This document shows, piece after piece, positions 8,339 to 17,697 of a stretch of 55,168 nt of DNA; positions within the stretch are counted from its first letter, which is position 1, and the number at the start of each line of letters is the position of its first letter. The translations under genes were made by a program, and so were the position numbers. A model generated the notes under the pieces. It was not told where the DNA came from. It made no database searches and saw only the letters and a list, made by a program, of their open reading frames with translations. Source of the DNA: Sphingomonadaceae bacterium (GTDB lineage Bacteria > Pseudomonadota > Alphaproteobacteria > Sphingomonadales > Sphingomonadaceae); NCBI GenBank assembly GCA_025359445.1, contig JANYGB010000054.1, positions 1 through 55,168 on the forward strand. The letters are read 5' to 3'.

Positions 8339-8878
8339 GCACCCCCACCCCGGCGCATGATGTCGCCCCCCGTAAAAAGCGGGCCGCGCCACAACGCAAT
8401 GATCACGTCCGACAAAGTCCGCGTCATCGACGAAGCCGGTGAGAATATCGGCGTGATGTACACCAAAGAAGCGATCGAACAGGCCGGCAGCCTCGGCCTC
8501 GATCTGGTTGAGGTTTCTCCCAACGCCGATCCGCCGGTGTGCAAGTTCCTCGATGTCGGCAAGTTCCGTTACGAGGCTCAGAAAAAGGCCAACCTCGCGC
8601 GTAAGTCGCAAAAGACGCAGGAGATCAAGGAGATCAAGATGCGTCCGAATATCGACGATCACGATTACGACGTGAAGATGCGCGCGATCCACAAATTCAT
8701 CGGCGAGGGTGACAAGGTCAAGGTGACCCTGCGGTTCCGCGGCCGCGAGCTATCGCACCAGCAGCTTGGCATGAACCTGCTCAAGCGGGTCCAGGACGAC
8801 ACTACCGAAGACGCCAAGATCGAGGCCTATCCGCGCATGGAAGGCCGCCAGATGCTGATGGTGTTATCGCCGAAGTAG
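8336..8878 (+). CDS. infC: Translation initiation factor IF-3
   Basis: IF-3 binds the 30S subunit, prevents premature 50S joining and proofreads the start codon and initiator tRNA. The N domain shows [20 protein letters not shown] and [19 protein letters not shown]. The lysine-rich linker ([18 protein letters not shown]) leads into the C domain with [29 protein letters not shown] and a closing [13 protein letters not shown]. It has 180 residues if begun at the ATA (8336), or 173 if begun at the ATG at 8357. The ATA start is preferred because only it has a well-placed Shine-Dalgarno. A 233-nt leader without a gene precedes it. rpmI and rplT, often its partners, are absent; an intrinsic terminator follows. 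Confidence 0.93.
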   Translation: MAPPPRRMMSPPVKSGPRHNAMITSDKVRVIDEAGENIGVMYTKEAIEQAGSLGLDLVEVSPNADPPVCKFLDVGKFRYEAQKKANLARKSQKTQEIKEIKMRPNIDDHDYDVKMRAIHKFIGEGDKVKVTLRFRGRELSHQQLGMNLLKRVQDDTTEDAKIEAYPRMEGRQMLMVLSPK

Positions 8879-8906
8879 CTCGCCGGATCAGGTGCCAGAT
8901 TGAACA

Positions 8907-8938
8907 GGGGCGCGCCGCCAGGTGCGCCCTTTTTCGTT
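8907..8938 (+). terminator. Intrinsic terminator after infC
   Basis: A GC-rich stem GGGCGC (8908-8913) pairs with GCGCCC (8924-8929) and is followed directly by a T-rich run with one C (8930-8940). It lies 29 nt past the infC stop codon. Confidence 0.75.
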
Positions 8939-9497
8939 TTGGGGGATGTCCGGTAACGACCCGATTGCGGACGGTTGCATTAGGGGCAGCGACCCACCGA
9001 AAAGCAATCTCAACGCCTATGAGCAGGGGCGAGACCCGATCATTGCGAGAACAAGAGCGGTTCTTGCGCGCCGTTGTGGCTCCGCGATAGCTGGATTCAA
9101 TTACGCCCGTTTTGTTCGGATTCGCCGCAGTTACCACCCAGACGCGTCCATGATGTTCGGATAAAGTGTAGCCCGTCAGAGCAGTTGTTACGGAACGGAG
9201 ATCGTCGGCGCCGCTGCAGGCGCTGTTTCTCGCAAAGTCACGAGGGTCGAAAGCCTACGCCCCGGGCTTCAGCATTCAGATAATGGCTGGACCATCGCCT
9301 GCTGCATCGAGCAGGTCGAAAACGCGGCTGAGGCGGAACCTGCGACCGAAGATGGCACGGCCGCGTGCGCTATCTCGCCGCCTGGCCCGAACCGGCGCTG
9401 GCCAGTGCGGTGCTGATCCGGCCCGCAGGCCGCAAAGCTTTTCGGAACGGCACCGCGCGCATTGACAGGACCTTCGCGTCGGATAGATCATTGAAAT
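8939..9497. other. 559-nt gap with no convincing gene
   Basis: Short open frames exist on both strands but none has a recognisable domain or a good ribosome binding site. The first part begins with a GGATGTCCGGTAACGACCC block. Around 9290-9470 a higher-GC stretch can be read as RYLAAWPEPALASAVLI in one frame with stops nearby, which could be a decayed gene fragment. Composition is lower in GC than the flanking genes. Confidence 0.5.
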
Positions 9498-10685
9498 ATG
9501 GGGGGTCGCGCATTCTCAGCACTTGGACTGCTGCTGGCAGCGGCAGTGATCGCAGCCGTCTCGGGACTGGCTGCTGCTTTTGCAGTTGTGCGCTTCTCTG
9601 CACCAATCACACAGATCCCCAACGCCGCCTTTCCGCTGACTGAGGCAGTGGAACGGTTCACGTGTCCCAAGGGCTTGACACGAATTGCCCTAACCCGCGG
9701 GATTGAGGACGGCTTTGCGCCGGGCAACGCCGAACCGGCAACGATCGATCCCCGGCTGCTTCACAACGGCTTCTTCGCCGATTTGGCCAGCGGGGCGATC
9801 AGCTCGGTCGGATTGCGCGGCTACGATCAGGGCGGTGCGGACAAAAGCCTGATCGATCATTTCATCGTGCCGCGCGGGATTGTCTCGGGCAAGTTGGTGA
9901 TGCGGATTGCACGGGCGGCTCCCGGTTCCAGCAATGACAATCTGCGCATCGGCGATCTCGATGCCCTGACGCATTCTGACCGCTCCAAAGGCGATGCTTC
10001 GTTCAGCGCCGCACGATTGTGGGCCGAAGGCAGTGGAGTCGCGACCCGCGAAAACGGCACGGTGCTGGCGATCGAATTTACCGAACTGCTTGCTCCAATC
10101 CCGGTCGGTGGCAAGCGCGAAACTTTCCTTGCCTATTTGAACGATCCCGCGCGCATCCCGGATATCGACCTAGTGATATCGGACGACACGACGGTCGATG
10201 CGCTCGCCCTGCTCGCTTGCCAGCTGCCGGTCGAAGCCAAGGGCGTGACCTTCGCCGAGGAGCGTTACAAGCGGCTGGGCCGCGACGTATCGTGGCTGAG
10301 CTGCTCGATGGATCAGACCCAGCACGCCTGCGATCCGTTTAGCGGTGACCGGCTGTGCCGCGAACCCGGCCCGCTCGCCTGTTACCACGAGGGCGGGCGA
10401 ACAGCACCGGGCCAGATCACCGACTTTGGGATCAACCAAACCTCTTTCGTCGGCGGCGAAGTGCGGCTGAGCGAACCGGTGCGCGGCGACAGATTTGCCC
10501 ATCTGGGTGATGCCAATGGCTATTGCGAGGCACAGTTCGGAGCCGGCTGGCGCGTGCTGAGCTATCACGAAGGCGGCGGCGGCACGGTGGTTTCCTACAG
10601 CCTGATCGCGCCGCAATCGCGCGCGCTGGTCAACATCCGCGACCAACAATACGCAAATTGCTGGGATCGCGAGCTCAAACGATGA
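9498..10685 (+). CDS. Membrane-anchored or secreted protein of unknown function
   Basis: Not recognised. A 395-residue protein whose N-terminus (ALGLLLAAAVIAAVSGLAAA) is a single hydrophobic helix, so it is either a signal anchor or an uncleaved signal, with the rest in the periplasm. The C-terminal half is cysteine-bearing (WLSCSMDQTQHACDPF, RLCREPGPLACYHEGG) and has a second similar block ending GAGWRVLSYHEGGGG, so disulfide bonding is plausible. The stop overlaps the start of the response regulator gene by 4 nt (ATGA), which implies co-transcription and translational coupling. Position suggests it is an output or accessory sensor of the two-component system next to it; that is inference. 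Confidence 0.65.
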   Translation: MGGRAFSALGLLLAAAVIAAVSGLAAAFAVVRFSAPITQIPNAAFPLTEAVERFTCPKGLTRIALTRGIEDGFAPGNAEPATIDPRLLHNGFFADLASGAISSVGLRGYDQGGADKSLIDHFIVPRGIVSGKLVMRIARAAPGSSNDNLRIGDLDALTHSDRSKGDASFSAARLWAEGSGVATRENGTVLAIEFTELLAPIPVGGKRETFLAYLNDPARIPDIDLVISDDTTVDALALLACQLPVEAKGVTFAEERYKRLGRDVSWLSCSMDQTQHACDPFSGDRLCREPGPLACYHEGGRTAPGQITDFGINQTSFVGGEVRLSEPVRGDRFAHLGDANGYCEAQFGAGWRVLSYHEGGGGTVVSYSLIAPQSRALVNIRDQQYANCWDRELKR

Positions 10686-11335
10686 ACGGCACCCCACAGA
10701 TCACGCTCGGCATCCTTGAGGACGACGAGGCAACCCGCTCGTATCTTGAAGCGCATCTCGCTGCGGAGCCCGATTTCGCGGTGGTCTTTTCGTGTGGGCG
10801 GCTCGGCGATGCGCTGGCCGCGCTGGAGCGCGAAGTGCCCGATCTCGCGCTGGTCGATATCCGCCTGCCCGACGGCACCGGGCTCGATTTCGTCCGGGCG
10901 TACCGCGCGCAAGGCACCGGGCGGGCGCTGATCCTGTCGGTTCTGGGCGATCGCACCACGGTGCTGCTCGCGTTCGAATGCGGAGCCAGCGGCTATCTGC
11001 TCAAGGACACTCCGGTCGAACAGATCGCGCGCGATATCCGCGCGCTGGTCGCTGGCGGCACCCCGATCAGCGCGCACGCAGCAACGCACCTGCTGACCAT
11101 GATCAACGCCGCGCCGCGCAAGCCCGATCCGGTCAAACCTTTGTTGACCCGGCGCGAGCTTGACGTGCTGACCATGTTCTCCCGCGGGTTGTCGTATCGC
11201 CAGGCAGCCGAAACACTCGGCATGTCGGCCTACACCGTCGCCGACCACGTCAAGTCGATCTATACCAAGATGGCGGTCCATTCACGCAACGAAGCGGTGT
11301 TCGAAGCGGTCCAGAACGGCTGGTTGGAACTATGA
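10682..11335 (+). CDS. NarL/FixJ-type response regulator
   Basis: A 217-residue two-domain DNA-binding regulator. The receiver has the acidic pocket E13-D14-D15, phospho-acceptor D59 in LVDIRLPDG, S86 and K108 (YLLKD), all intact. The C-terminal LuxR-type helix-turn-helix starts LTRRELDVLTMFSRGLSYRQ and continues through TLGMSAYTVADHVKSIYTKM. It should be phosphorylated by the histidine kinase encoded convergently downstream, whose 3' end overlaps this one by 6 nt. It starts inside the stop of the preceding membrane protein gene. Likely targets are the large DUF11 gene at 13273 or its own operon; there is no direct evidence. Confidence 0.9.
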   Translation: MNGTPQITLGILEDDEATRSYLEAHLAAEPDFAVVFSCGRLGDALAALEREVPDLALVDIRLPDGTGLDFVRAYRAQGTGRALILSVLGDRTTVLLAFECGASGYLLKDTPVEQIARDIRALVAGGTPISAHAATHLLTMINAAPRKPDPVKPLLTRRELDVLTMFSRGLSYRQAAETLGMSAYTVADHVKSIYTKMAVHSRNEAVFEAVQNGWLEL

Positions 11336-13087
11336 CCCGGCGGGCTTAACCGGGACCCGGATCCGCACGCAAGTTCCCTCTCCCGGCGAACTGGTCACTG
11401 CGGTACTACCACCCAGCTTGACCCCGCGCTGCTGCAAGTTAGCCAAACCTTTGCCGCTTTGTGCCGCAGCAGGATCGAACCCGCAGCCATCGTCCGCCAG
11501 TTCGGCGATCAGCATGCCCTGCCCCGGCTCCAGATCGATGCCGATGCGCAAACTTTGCGCGCCGGCATGGCGGATGCAATTGCTGACCCCTTCCTGCAGC
11601 ATGCGGAACAGGCTGAGCGTGGCGCGCGGATCGAGCGCAGCATCGCGCACCGCTTCGGCCAGCTGCCAATCGAGTGCGATCCCGGCTGCGGCCAGCTGCG
11701 GCCCGGCGCGCACGCGGAATCCTTCGAGCGCGGCGTAGAGCCCGGTATCGACCTGATCGAGTGAATCGACCATCAGCCGCAGGTCGGTCAGCCCGCTTTG
11801 CAGTTCCGCGGCGATGTCGCCGCTGACGATCCGGTCCGCCCGCACCCGCATGAGCAAGCCTTGCAAGTGCCCGCCGATGCCGTCGTGCATGTCACGGGCA
11901 AAACGCTGACGTTCTTCGAGAATTGCCGCGTTGCGGATTTCGGTGTCGAGCGCTTGTTGCTGGTCGGCGATTACCTGATCCTTGCGCAGCGATTCGCTGC
12001 GGGCCTGGCGCAGCCGTTCCCTCAGCGCCAGACCGTCGCGCCAGACCGAGATCGGGGCGCCAAGCAGTAACAGCGGCCGTGCGCCATTGTTGGCCAGCTG
12101 GAGCAGAACGAACGGAGCCGGCACCAGCCACGGCGCGGCGACCAAGGCGAGCGCGGCCAGACCGGCGCATATGCCGGGCAAGGCGAGCCCCAGCAGCACC
12201 CAGGCGGTCCAGTCCCGCGGGCGGCTGCGGCACCAAACGATCGCGCCGCTTGCCGCAAGGGTCGCACCCGCCTTGGCACAAGCGAGCAGCGTTGGCGCGG
12301 CAGCAAGCGTGACCAGGTCGAGCGCCTGGACCGCAGCGAGCAGCGCGAAGGCGGCGGCGGGAACGCGTTGCCGCCCAACCAGCGCGAGTGACAGTGCCCC
12401 GGTCAGTCCCGCCACCGCCGCCATAGCCGCCGCCAGCCGTTGCCACCGCGCCCAGCGGATAAACGCGCTCTTGGCTTGCCCGACTTGTTGCATCGTTCCC
12501 AGATAAATCCCCCGCACCCCGATATGCCCGCGGTCTTCGGACTGGATCACATCGATCCGGTTGAGCCCCGGGTGCAATTCGGCAACGGGCAGCGGCGCGG
12601 CCAACAGCACGGAGCCGAATCCGGGCCCAGAATAGGATGGCAGCGCGGCGCCATCCGCAGTGCGCGCACCGTTAATGTGCAGCACCACATCGCCCGCCAG
12701 GTAGGGCACGAGCAGCGCCAGATCGCCACCGCGCGCAGCCTGATCGTCCAGCTCGAAATGCCACTGGCGCTCGTCCGGACTGACATCGCGGGTCATGATA
12801 TTTGCGGCGCGATGGCGCGCGGTCTCCGCAGGAAAGCGGAACTGGTCGGCAAAGCCCAGCGTCCAGTTGGCCGAAGCAGGGTGCCGCGCCTGATGCTGCT
12901 CACCCGGCTCCATCACCTCGATCAGCCCCGGCGCGAGCGGCACGAGGCCCGACGCCGCCGGATCGGGTGTGAGCGGCAGCAGCGCAAGCAGGATCAGCGC
13001 CGCCAGCAGCGCAGCAAACAGCCAGGCCAGCGGCATGCGCAGGGGCGCTGCAGGCTCCGGCACATATGGTGCCGCGTCCTCAGCCAC
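11330..13087 (-). CDS. NarX/DegS-like membrane sensor histidine kinase (HisKA_3)
   Basis: A 585-residue inner-membrane kinase. One N-terminal helix (about 18-40) precedes a periplasmic beta-rich domain (about 45-205) that looks like a 7TMR-DISM extracellular or galactose-binding-like sensor. Six or seven further helices follow (about 215-345), then a short coiled linker (LRERLRQARSESLRKDQVIA). The HisKA_3 motif EERQRFARDMHDGIGGHL places the phospho-His at H401. The HATPase domain has LQEGVSNCIRHAGA, DDGCGFDP and GKGLANLQQRG. It is convergent with its apparent cognate regulator and divergent from the DUF11 gene (185 nt between starts), so it sits in the middle of one regulatory unit. The ligand is unknown. 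Confidence 0.88.
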   Translation of the reverse strand: MAEDAAPYVPEPAAPLRMPLAWLFAALLAALILLALLPLTPDPAASGLVPLAPGLIEVMEPGEQHQARHPASANWTLGFADQFRFPAETARHRAANIMTRDVSPDERQWHFELDDQAARGGDLALLVPYLAGDVVLHINGARTADGAALPSYSGPGFGSVLLAAPLPVAELHPGLNRIDVIQSEDRGHIGVRGIYLGTMQQVGQAKSAFIRWARWQRLAAAMAAVAGLTGALSLALVGRQRVPAAAFALLAAVQALDLVTLAAAPTLLACAKAGATLAASGAIVWCRSRPRDWTAWVLLGLALPGICAGLAALALVAAPWLVPAPFVLLQLANNGARPLLLLGAPISVWRDGLALRERLRQARSESLRKDQVIADQQQALDTEIRNAAILEERQRFARDMHDGIGGHLQGLLMRVRADRIVSGDIAAELQSGLTDLRLMVDSLDQVDTGLYAALEGFRVRAGPQLAAAGIALDWQLAEAVRDAALDPRATLSLFRMLQEGVSNCIRHAGAQSLRIGIDLEPGQGMLIAELADDGCGFDPAAAQSGKGLANLQQRGVKLGGSTAVTSSPGEGTCVRIRVPVKPAGS

Positions 13088-13272
13088 AGAGTTGCGCCGC
13101 GCGGGTCATGCCAGACCTATGTGCCTGCCCCGCCTACTTTGTCGAGCCTTGGCAGCCTGACCCCCCGAGTTCGTGGGATAGCGCGGCGCGCGTCATGCGC
13201 CGACTAGTCAGGACAAGCTGATAAGTGACAGCACGGATCGCTGACAAAACGGCATTGTCAAAGGGTGGAACT

Positions 13273-16200
13273 ATGAAGCGGTTGTTTCTGGCAATTTTCC
13301 TGCTGCTGGGGCTCGGCTCGCTCGCCTATGCCGGCGGGGCCAAGTTCGCGATCAACAAGCAGCTGTGTCTGGGCAATCCGGCCAGCATGGCCGATCCCGG
13401 GCTGTGCCAGGAAAGCGATCCGGTTCCGCAGAATGTCCCGGTTTATTACATGATCACGCTGACCAACCCGTGGCTGCAACCGGCGCAAACGCTCACGCTG
13501 AATGATACCATTCCGGCCCAATTTACCGCCAGCGGCGCGATGTTCTGCCGCACTGACGCGAACGTGACCGTGCCGTATAATCCCAGTATGCTCAGCGGCG
13601 TGCTCGGCACCATCAATCTGGCTCCGGGCCAGACGATTCATTGCTTTGTCGCAGGCGCGTTCACCAACAGCGGCAAGTCGGTCAAAAACGTCGTCCAAGG
13701 CATTAACAACGCCAACAACGCCTATTCCGCCGACGTCACTGTGCAAGTGCCGCCGGTCTCGCCGATTGCCGCCAACCTGAAACTCACCAAGACCGTGCAG
13801 CCCGGCAGCATCGATGTCAGCAGCGGTCCGCAGCTGGTCACCTACACGATCAAAATCCTGAACCAGGGTCCGGGCGCGGTCGATGTCGGGCCGTGGTTTG
13901 TGCTGCACGATACGATGTCGCTCCTCCCCACCAGCGTGCCGCTCAACGTGAAATTTTCGAGCGCATCCTGCGCCGTCACTCCCAACACCTCCAGCCCGCC
14001 GACCGATTGCCTTGACCCGGCGGGGCCGCAGTTCGGCTCGAACGGGGGCAACCTGTTCGTTGGCACGATGAACCAGCACGCCTATTTCGACTGGGGCTTT
14101 GCCAATGGACAAGGCCATATCGGCGCGGGCGAGACGATCACGCTGACGATCGAGGTCTCGATCTCCGCGATCGACGATCTTGATTGCGTGCGGGAACCCA
14201 CTGGCAATGGCCTGGCCAACAAGGCTTTCTTCACGCTGATCGATGACAAGGGCAAGACCGCACTGGCCGACGCCAACCTGAGTGACAATTCAGCCACCGC
14301 CAACCTCGCCGTGACCGTGCCTTACAGTACGGTCAGTAAGAATTGCGTGACGGGTCAACTCGAAATCACCAAATTGCAGATGAGCCCGCCAGCCACTGCA
14401 ATCGTCGGTTGGGGCCCCCCGGTGAGCTATCAGATCACGGTCAAGAACGTCTCGCTGCCGGCGCAAACGATCACGATCAAAAAGCATGATTTGCAAGACA
14501 CTGTGACCGAGGGGATCGATACCCCGCCGTTCACCCGCAATCATGTGTCCACCAGCTGTAACGCCGGTCTGTCTACTGCACTTCTGTGCAAAGATTTCAC
14601 GCCCGCCGGGAACAACATCAACGTCCAGCCGCAGCACCGGTACACCTATTATGGCGAGAACGATCTGGCGTGGGACAGCGATGAGAAAATCGAGTTGCAA
14701 TCAGGCCAGCAGATCGTGTTCGATACCACCTTCACTTATGAAGCGCCCGATTGCGAAACCGTGCCTGCGGCGCCCAAGCGCCCGATCATCAATACCGCGC
14801 TGGTGCACTATGAAGCGCAAATCTTTGGCTCGCCCAAAGGAAGTCCCAAGATTCCTCAGGATCAGATTGCCTCCGCCGTCACGCTGATGAAGGAACAGCC
14901 GCCGTGCAAGTTCCGGGTTACCAAGGAACTCGACTCAGGCGGGCCGAATATCAAGTTCGGCACCCCATTGGTCTATCAGGTGACCTTCACCAACCCGGGC
15001 GCCAAACGCAATATCGGCACGCTGCTCGATGCCGCGCGGATCGAAGCGCCGGGCTACGCGATCAAACTGCCGTTCACCTCAAGTTGGAATTGCGCCACGA
15101 CTGCCGGGATAACGGGGCCTTACGTGCCGGTCGGCAGCTCCAGTGGCGGGGCGGTCAAGTATGTCGGCAGCGCGGTGCAGGGTGCGCCGGCGGCGATCTC
15201 GACCATCGGACAGAACATTTCGTTCGATCAAGGCGCCACCATCACCTGCACCATCACCATTACCCTGTCGCGCCCGGCGACTGACGATCCGTTCTGCACC
15301 GCCGACACGGTCAATTTTGAGAACGTGGCGATGATGGACGTGACCAGCCCGTTCAACACCAATATCACCTGGCCGCCGGCGCTGGGCAACCAGTCCAGTT
15401 CACTGGTCAATCCGGTGCCGCAGAACCGCAACTGGGCCTCGGTCCGTACCCCGCTGCCCAAGTGCTGGGACGCGCATGTCAACAAGACCGCCACAGTCGC
15501 AGGATTGCTGCCCGGATCGGCACCGTGGACCTATGCCGGCAATCCCAACCCGGTCCTTTACACGATCGGGGTGACCAATGACGGCCAAGGCGCAGCCGCG
15601 CTGGGGACCAATCCTCAGGTCCCTGGATCGGGCTGGATCGTGCAAGACAAGTTGCAGCTGCCCTATACCAACATGACGCAGAATTTCCTGAATTGCGCCC
15701 CGCCTGCGTTGTGGTGCCATCAGACGCCAGCTGACCCGCGCGGCGAAATCGGCATCAAGCAGCTAAATTCAGGGGTGACCGGAAACTGGAACCTGACGCG
15801 GCCGGGAGCCAACGTGATCGCGGGCAAGGACATCACCAACTGCGTGTGGATCAGGCCGGTCGGCGTGCAGGCCGGGCCGGGCTATTACTTCCACGACGCT
15901 GCCGCTGCACCCAGTTTCAACTGTAATCCCCCAGCCAGCGCAACGGCTCAGCCGTGCCCGGTTTACGCCAGCAATCTGTTCGCCTGCGTCACCGTGCCGG
16001 TATTCGAAGTTACCAAAATCTCGGTGCGCAAGCGGGTAATCGATCAGACTACTGCCAATGTCACCGTGGCCTCCGGGTTCGGCATCCAGGTTAGCTGCTC
16101 GCCGTATGGCATTCCCACCAATGCCGGGGCGAGCTTCTATCTCGGCACCAATTCGACGGGCTATTCGTCCTATCACACCGTCTTCCCGGTGCCGATTGGC

Positions 16201-17304
16201 GGCGTCTGTACGGTTACCGAACCTGGCAATCCGATCCCGCCGGCGATCTCGCAGAAGTGCGGCGGAGCGGCGAATGTGATCGTCAGCACCGCGATCACCC
16301 CGCTGCCGGCAGTGCTGAACCCGGTCGACAACCTCGTCACGGTAACCAATACCTACAGCTGCAAGGGCATGGCCCAGCTCGAAGTGATCAAGCAGCTCAA
16401 TACGCTCTTGACCGCAGTCCCGGTCACGTGGCCGCAAATCACTTGGGGGATCAGCGCAAATTGCACCCCAGCCACGTCGACCGTGTTGCCGCCGATCACC
16501 ACCTCGGCATTCACCTCGGCCCAAATTACCGGAAGCAACATTGTTACAGCTCCGGTCGGTGCCAACTGCGTGGTCAGCGAATTGACCCCGCCTACCAGCC
16601 TGATCCCGGCGTTTTACCAATCGAGCTGCGGCGCGGCGGGGGCTGAGTGGGATGTTCCGCAGTACAGCGTCAACAACGGACCGTTCACCCCGACGCCGCC
16701 TACTGTCACGCTCACCAGCGGCAACAACAAGGTCGTGGTGAAGAACGGCTGGCATTGCAAACCGGCTGCTTCAAGTGGCACGAACGTGCAGGTCCAGGTG
16801 TTCAAGCGGGTCATCGGGTTGACCACGCAGGTCCCGCCCCTGACCTTTGGCATAACCCCCGGTTGCAATCCTGCGAGCAGCCCTCCCGCACTCTCCGTTA
16901 CTACGACGTATCCGCACACGAATTACGTTGGTGCCGGCGCATTTTCGGTGCCTACGGGAACGACCTGCAATCTTGGCGAAGTGCTGCCCGATGCCAAGAC
17001 CAACCTGTCAATGATTGCCTCTTGCAGCACCAATCCCGGCGGTCCCGAGCCCAAGTGGCTGCCGCCCACGTTCTCGACCTCGGCCACCGGCACACCGGTG
17101 CTGACCATGCCGCTGGTGGTCGGGAGCAGCATGAACCTGTTCATCACCAACACCTGGGCTTGCGGTCCGCCTGCGGTTGCGAAAGTCAAACCGCCCAAGA
17201 AGTCCAGGTTCAAGTTCCGTATCGGCATCCCGATTCCCGGGATCGGCGGCGGGAGCAAGGATCAGCCGACCGACACTAATCCGCCCGGCCCAGGCAGGCC
17301 GTGA
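13273..17304 (+). CDS. Giant secreted DUF11-type repeat protein
   Basis: A 1,343-residue exported protein. The start at 13273 gives a clean signal peptide (MKRLFLAIFLLLGLGSLAYA). The body is a string of Ig-like modules. The first four are of DUF11 type, each opening with a K-T-x-like strand (LKLTKTVQPG, LEITKLQMSPP, FRVTKELDSGG, AHVNKTATVAG) and carrying a VTYTIKILNQGPG-like or VLYTIGVTNDGQG-like strand. From about residue 915 come three shorter modules that open ISVRKRVIDQ, LEVIKQLNTL and VQVFKRVIGL and close with VTNTYSC, VKNGWHC and ITNTWACG. They contain paired cysteines. The tail is basic, then Pro/Gly-rich (FRIGIPIPGIGG, PPGPGRP). Such arrays form extended surface stalks or adhesins, and no catalytic domain is seen. 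No sorting signal or autotransporter barrel is visible, so how it leaves the cell or stays attached is unclear. Confidence 0.85.
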   Translation: MKRLFLAIFLLLGLGSLAYAGGAKFAINKQLCLGNPASMADPGLCQESDPVPQNVPVYYMITLTNPWLQPAQTLTLNDTIPAQFTASGAMFCRTDANVTVPYNPSMLSGVLGTINLAPGQTIHCFVAGAFTNSGKSVKNVVQGINNANNAYSADVTVQVPPVSPIAANLKLTKTVQPGSIDVSSGPQLVTYTIKILNQGPGAVDVGPWFVLHDTMSLLPTSVPLNVKFSSASCAVTPNTSSPPTDCLDPAGPQFGSNGGNLFVGTMNQHAYFDWGFANGQGHIGAGETITLTIEVSISAIDDLDCVREPTGNGLANKAFFTLIDDKGKTALADANLSDNSATANLAVTVPYSTVSKNCVTGQLEITKLQMSPPATAIVGWGPPVSYQITVKNVSLPAQTITIKKHDLQDTVTEGIDTPPFTRNHVSTSCNAGLSTALLCKDFTPAGNNINVQPQHRYTYYGENDLAWDSDEKIELQSGQQIVFDTTFTYEAPDCETVPAAPKRPIINTALVHYEAQIFGSPKGSPKIPQDQIASAVTLMKEQPPCKFRVTKELDSGGPNIKFGTPLVYQVTFTNPGAKRNIGTLLDAARIEAPGYAIKLPFTSSWNCATTAGITGPYVPVGSSSGGAVKYVGSAVQGAPAAISTIGQNISFDQGATITCTITITLSRPATDDPFCTADTVNFENVAMMDVTSPFNTNITWPPALGNQSSSLVNPVPQNRNWASVRTPLPKCWDAHVNKTATVAGLLPGSAPWTYAGNPNPVLYTIGVTNDGQGAAALGTNPQVPGSGWIVQDKLQLPYTNMTQNFLNCAPPALWCHQTPADPRGEIGIKQLNSGVTGNWNLTRPGANVIAGKDITNCVWIRPVGVQAGPGYYFHDAAAAPSFNCNPPASATAQPCPVYASNLFACVTVPVFEVTKISVRKRVIDQTTANVTVASGFGIQVSCSPYGIPTNAGASFYLGTNSTGYSSYHTVFPVPIGGVCTVTEPGNPIPPAISQKCGGAANVIVSTAITPLPAVLNPVDNLVTVTNTYSCKGMAQLEVIKQLNTLLTAVPVTWPQITWGISANCTPATSTVLPPITTSAFTSAQITGSNIVTAPVGANCVVSELTPPTSLIPAFYQSSCGAAGAEWDVPQYSVNNGPFTPTPPTVTLTSGNNKVVVKNGWHCKPAASSGTNVQVQVFKRVIGLTTQVPPLTFGITPGCNPASSPPALSVTTTYPHTNYVGAGAFSVPTGTTCNLGEVLPDAKTNLSMIASCSTNPGGPEPKWLPPTFSTSATGTPVLTMPLVVGSSMNLFITNTWACGPPAVAKVKPPKKSRFKFRIGIPIPGIGGGSKDQPTDTNPPGPGRP

Positions 17305-17368
17305 CGGGGATGAAGGGTGGCGCAGCGCCAAATCTCTGCAGTGGCCGCCTTCCGCCCCAAATGAGTCC

Positions 17369-17611
17369 TTAGCCCCTTCGACGACCCACCCGAAAGCTGC
17401 CGGACGCTAGACGGGGGGCGAGGTCGACCACTGGCACGTCCAGCAAGTTAATCTTGAGGCTGTTTGGGTTGTCATCTTCAAGCTGGCACTCAACAGTGGC
17501 AAATAGGACCGACGACTCAAACCACGCAGTTGTGCCGGTAGACCTCACACGCCCCGCTTCAGGGAGATGAGCAGGCAATGTGACTTGATCTCGTTCTTCG
17601 GGCAGCCACAT
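17369..17611 (-). CDS. Doubtful 80-residue ORF in a low-GC gap
   Basis: The gap 17305-17749 is clearly less GC-rich than its surroundings, and this minus-strand frame is the only sizeable one. The product would be hydrophilic, with an acidic middle (VECQLEDDNPNSLKINLLDV) and a basic end. No family is recognised and no Shine-Dalgarno precedes the ATG at 17611. It could be a remnant of a transferred gene or chance. Confidence 0.25.
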   Translation of the reverse strand: MWLPEERDQVTLPAHLPEAGRVRSTGTTAWFESSVLFATVECQLEDDNPNSLKINLLDVPVVDLAPRLASGSFRVGRRRG

Positions 17612-17697
17612 TGGCGGTACCCGCCGTGCACGTCATGTGTCCACTTACCACCCCAAATCAGACGTTGTGGGTTGATCCGAGCTGAAGTCGCTCGCTT

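Noticed and set aside
15769..16755. Minus-strand frame of 328 codons opposite the DUF11 gene
   Set aside because: Arg/His/Gly/Asp-rich antisense translation with no domain; the plus-strand frame has clear repeated modules.
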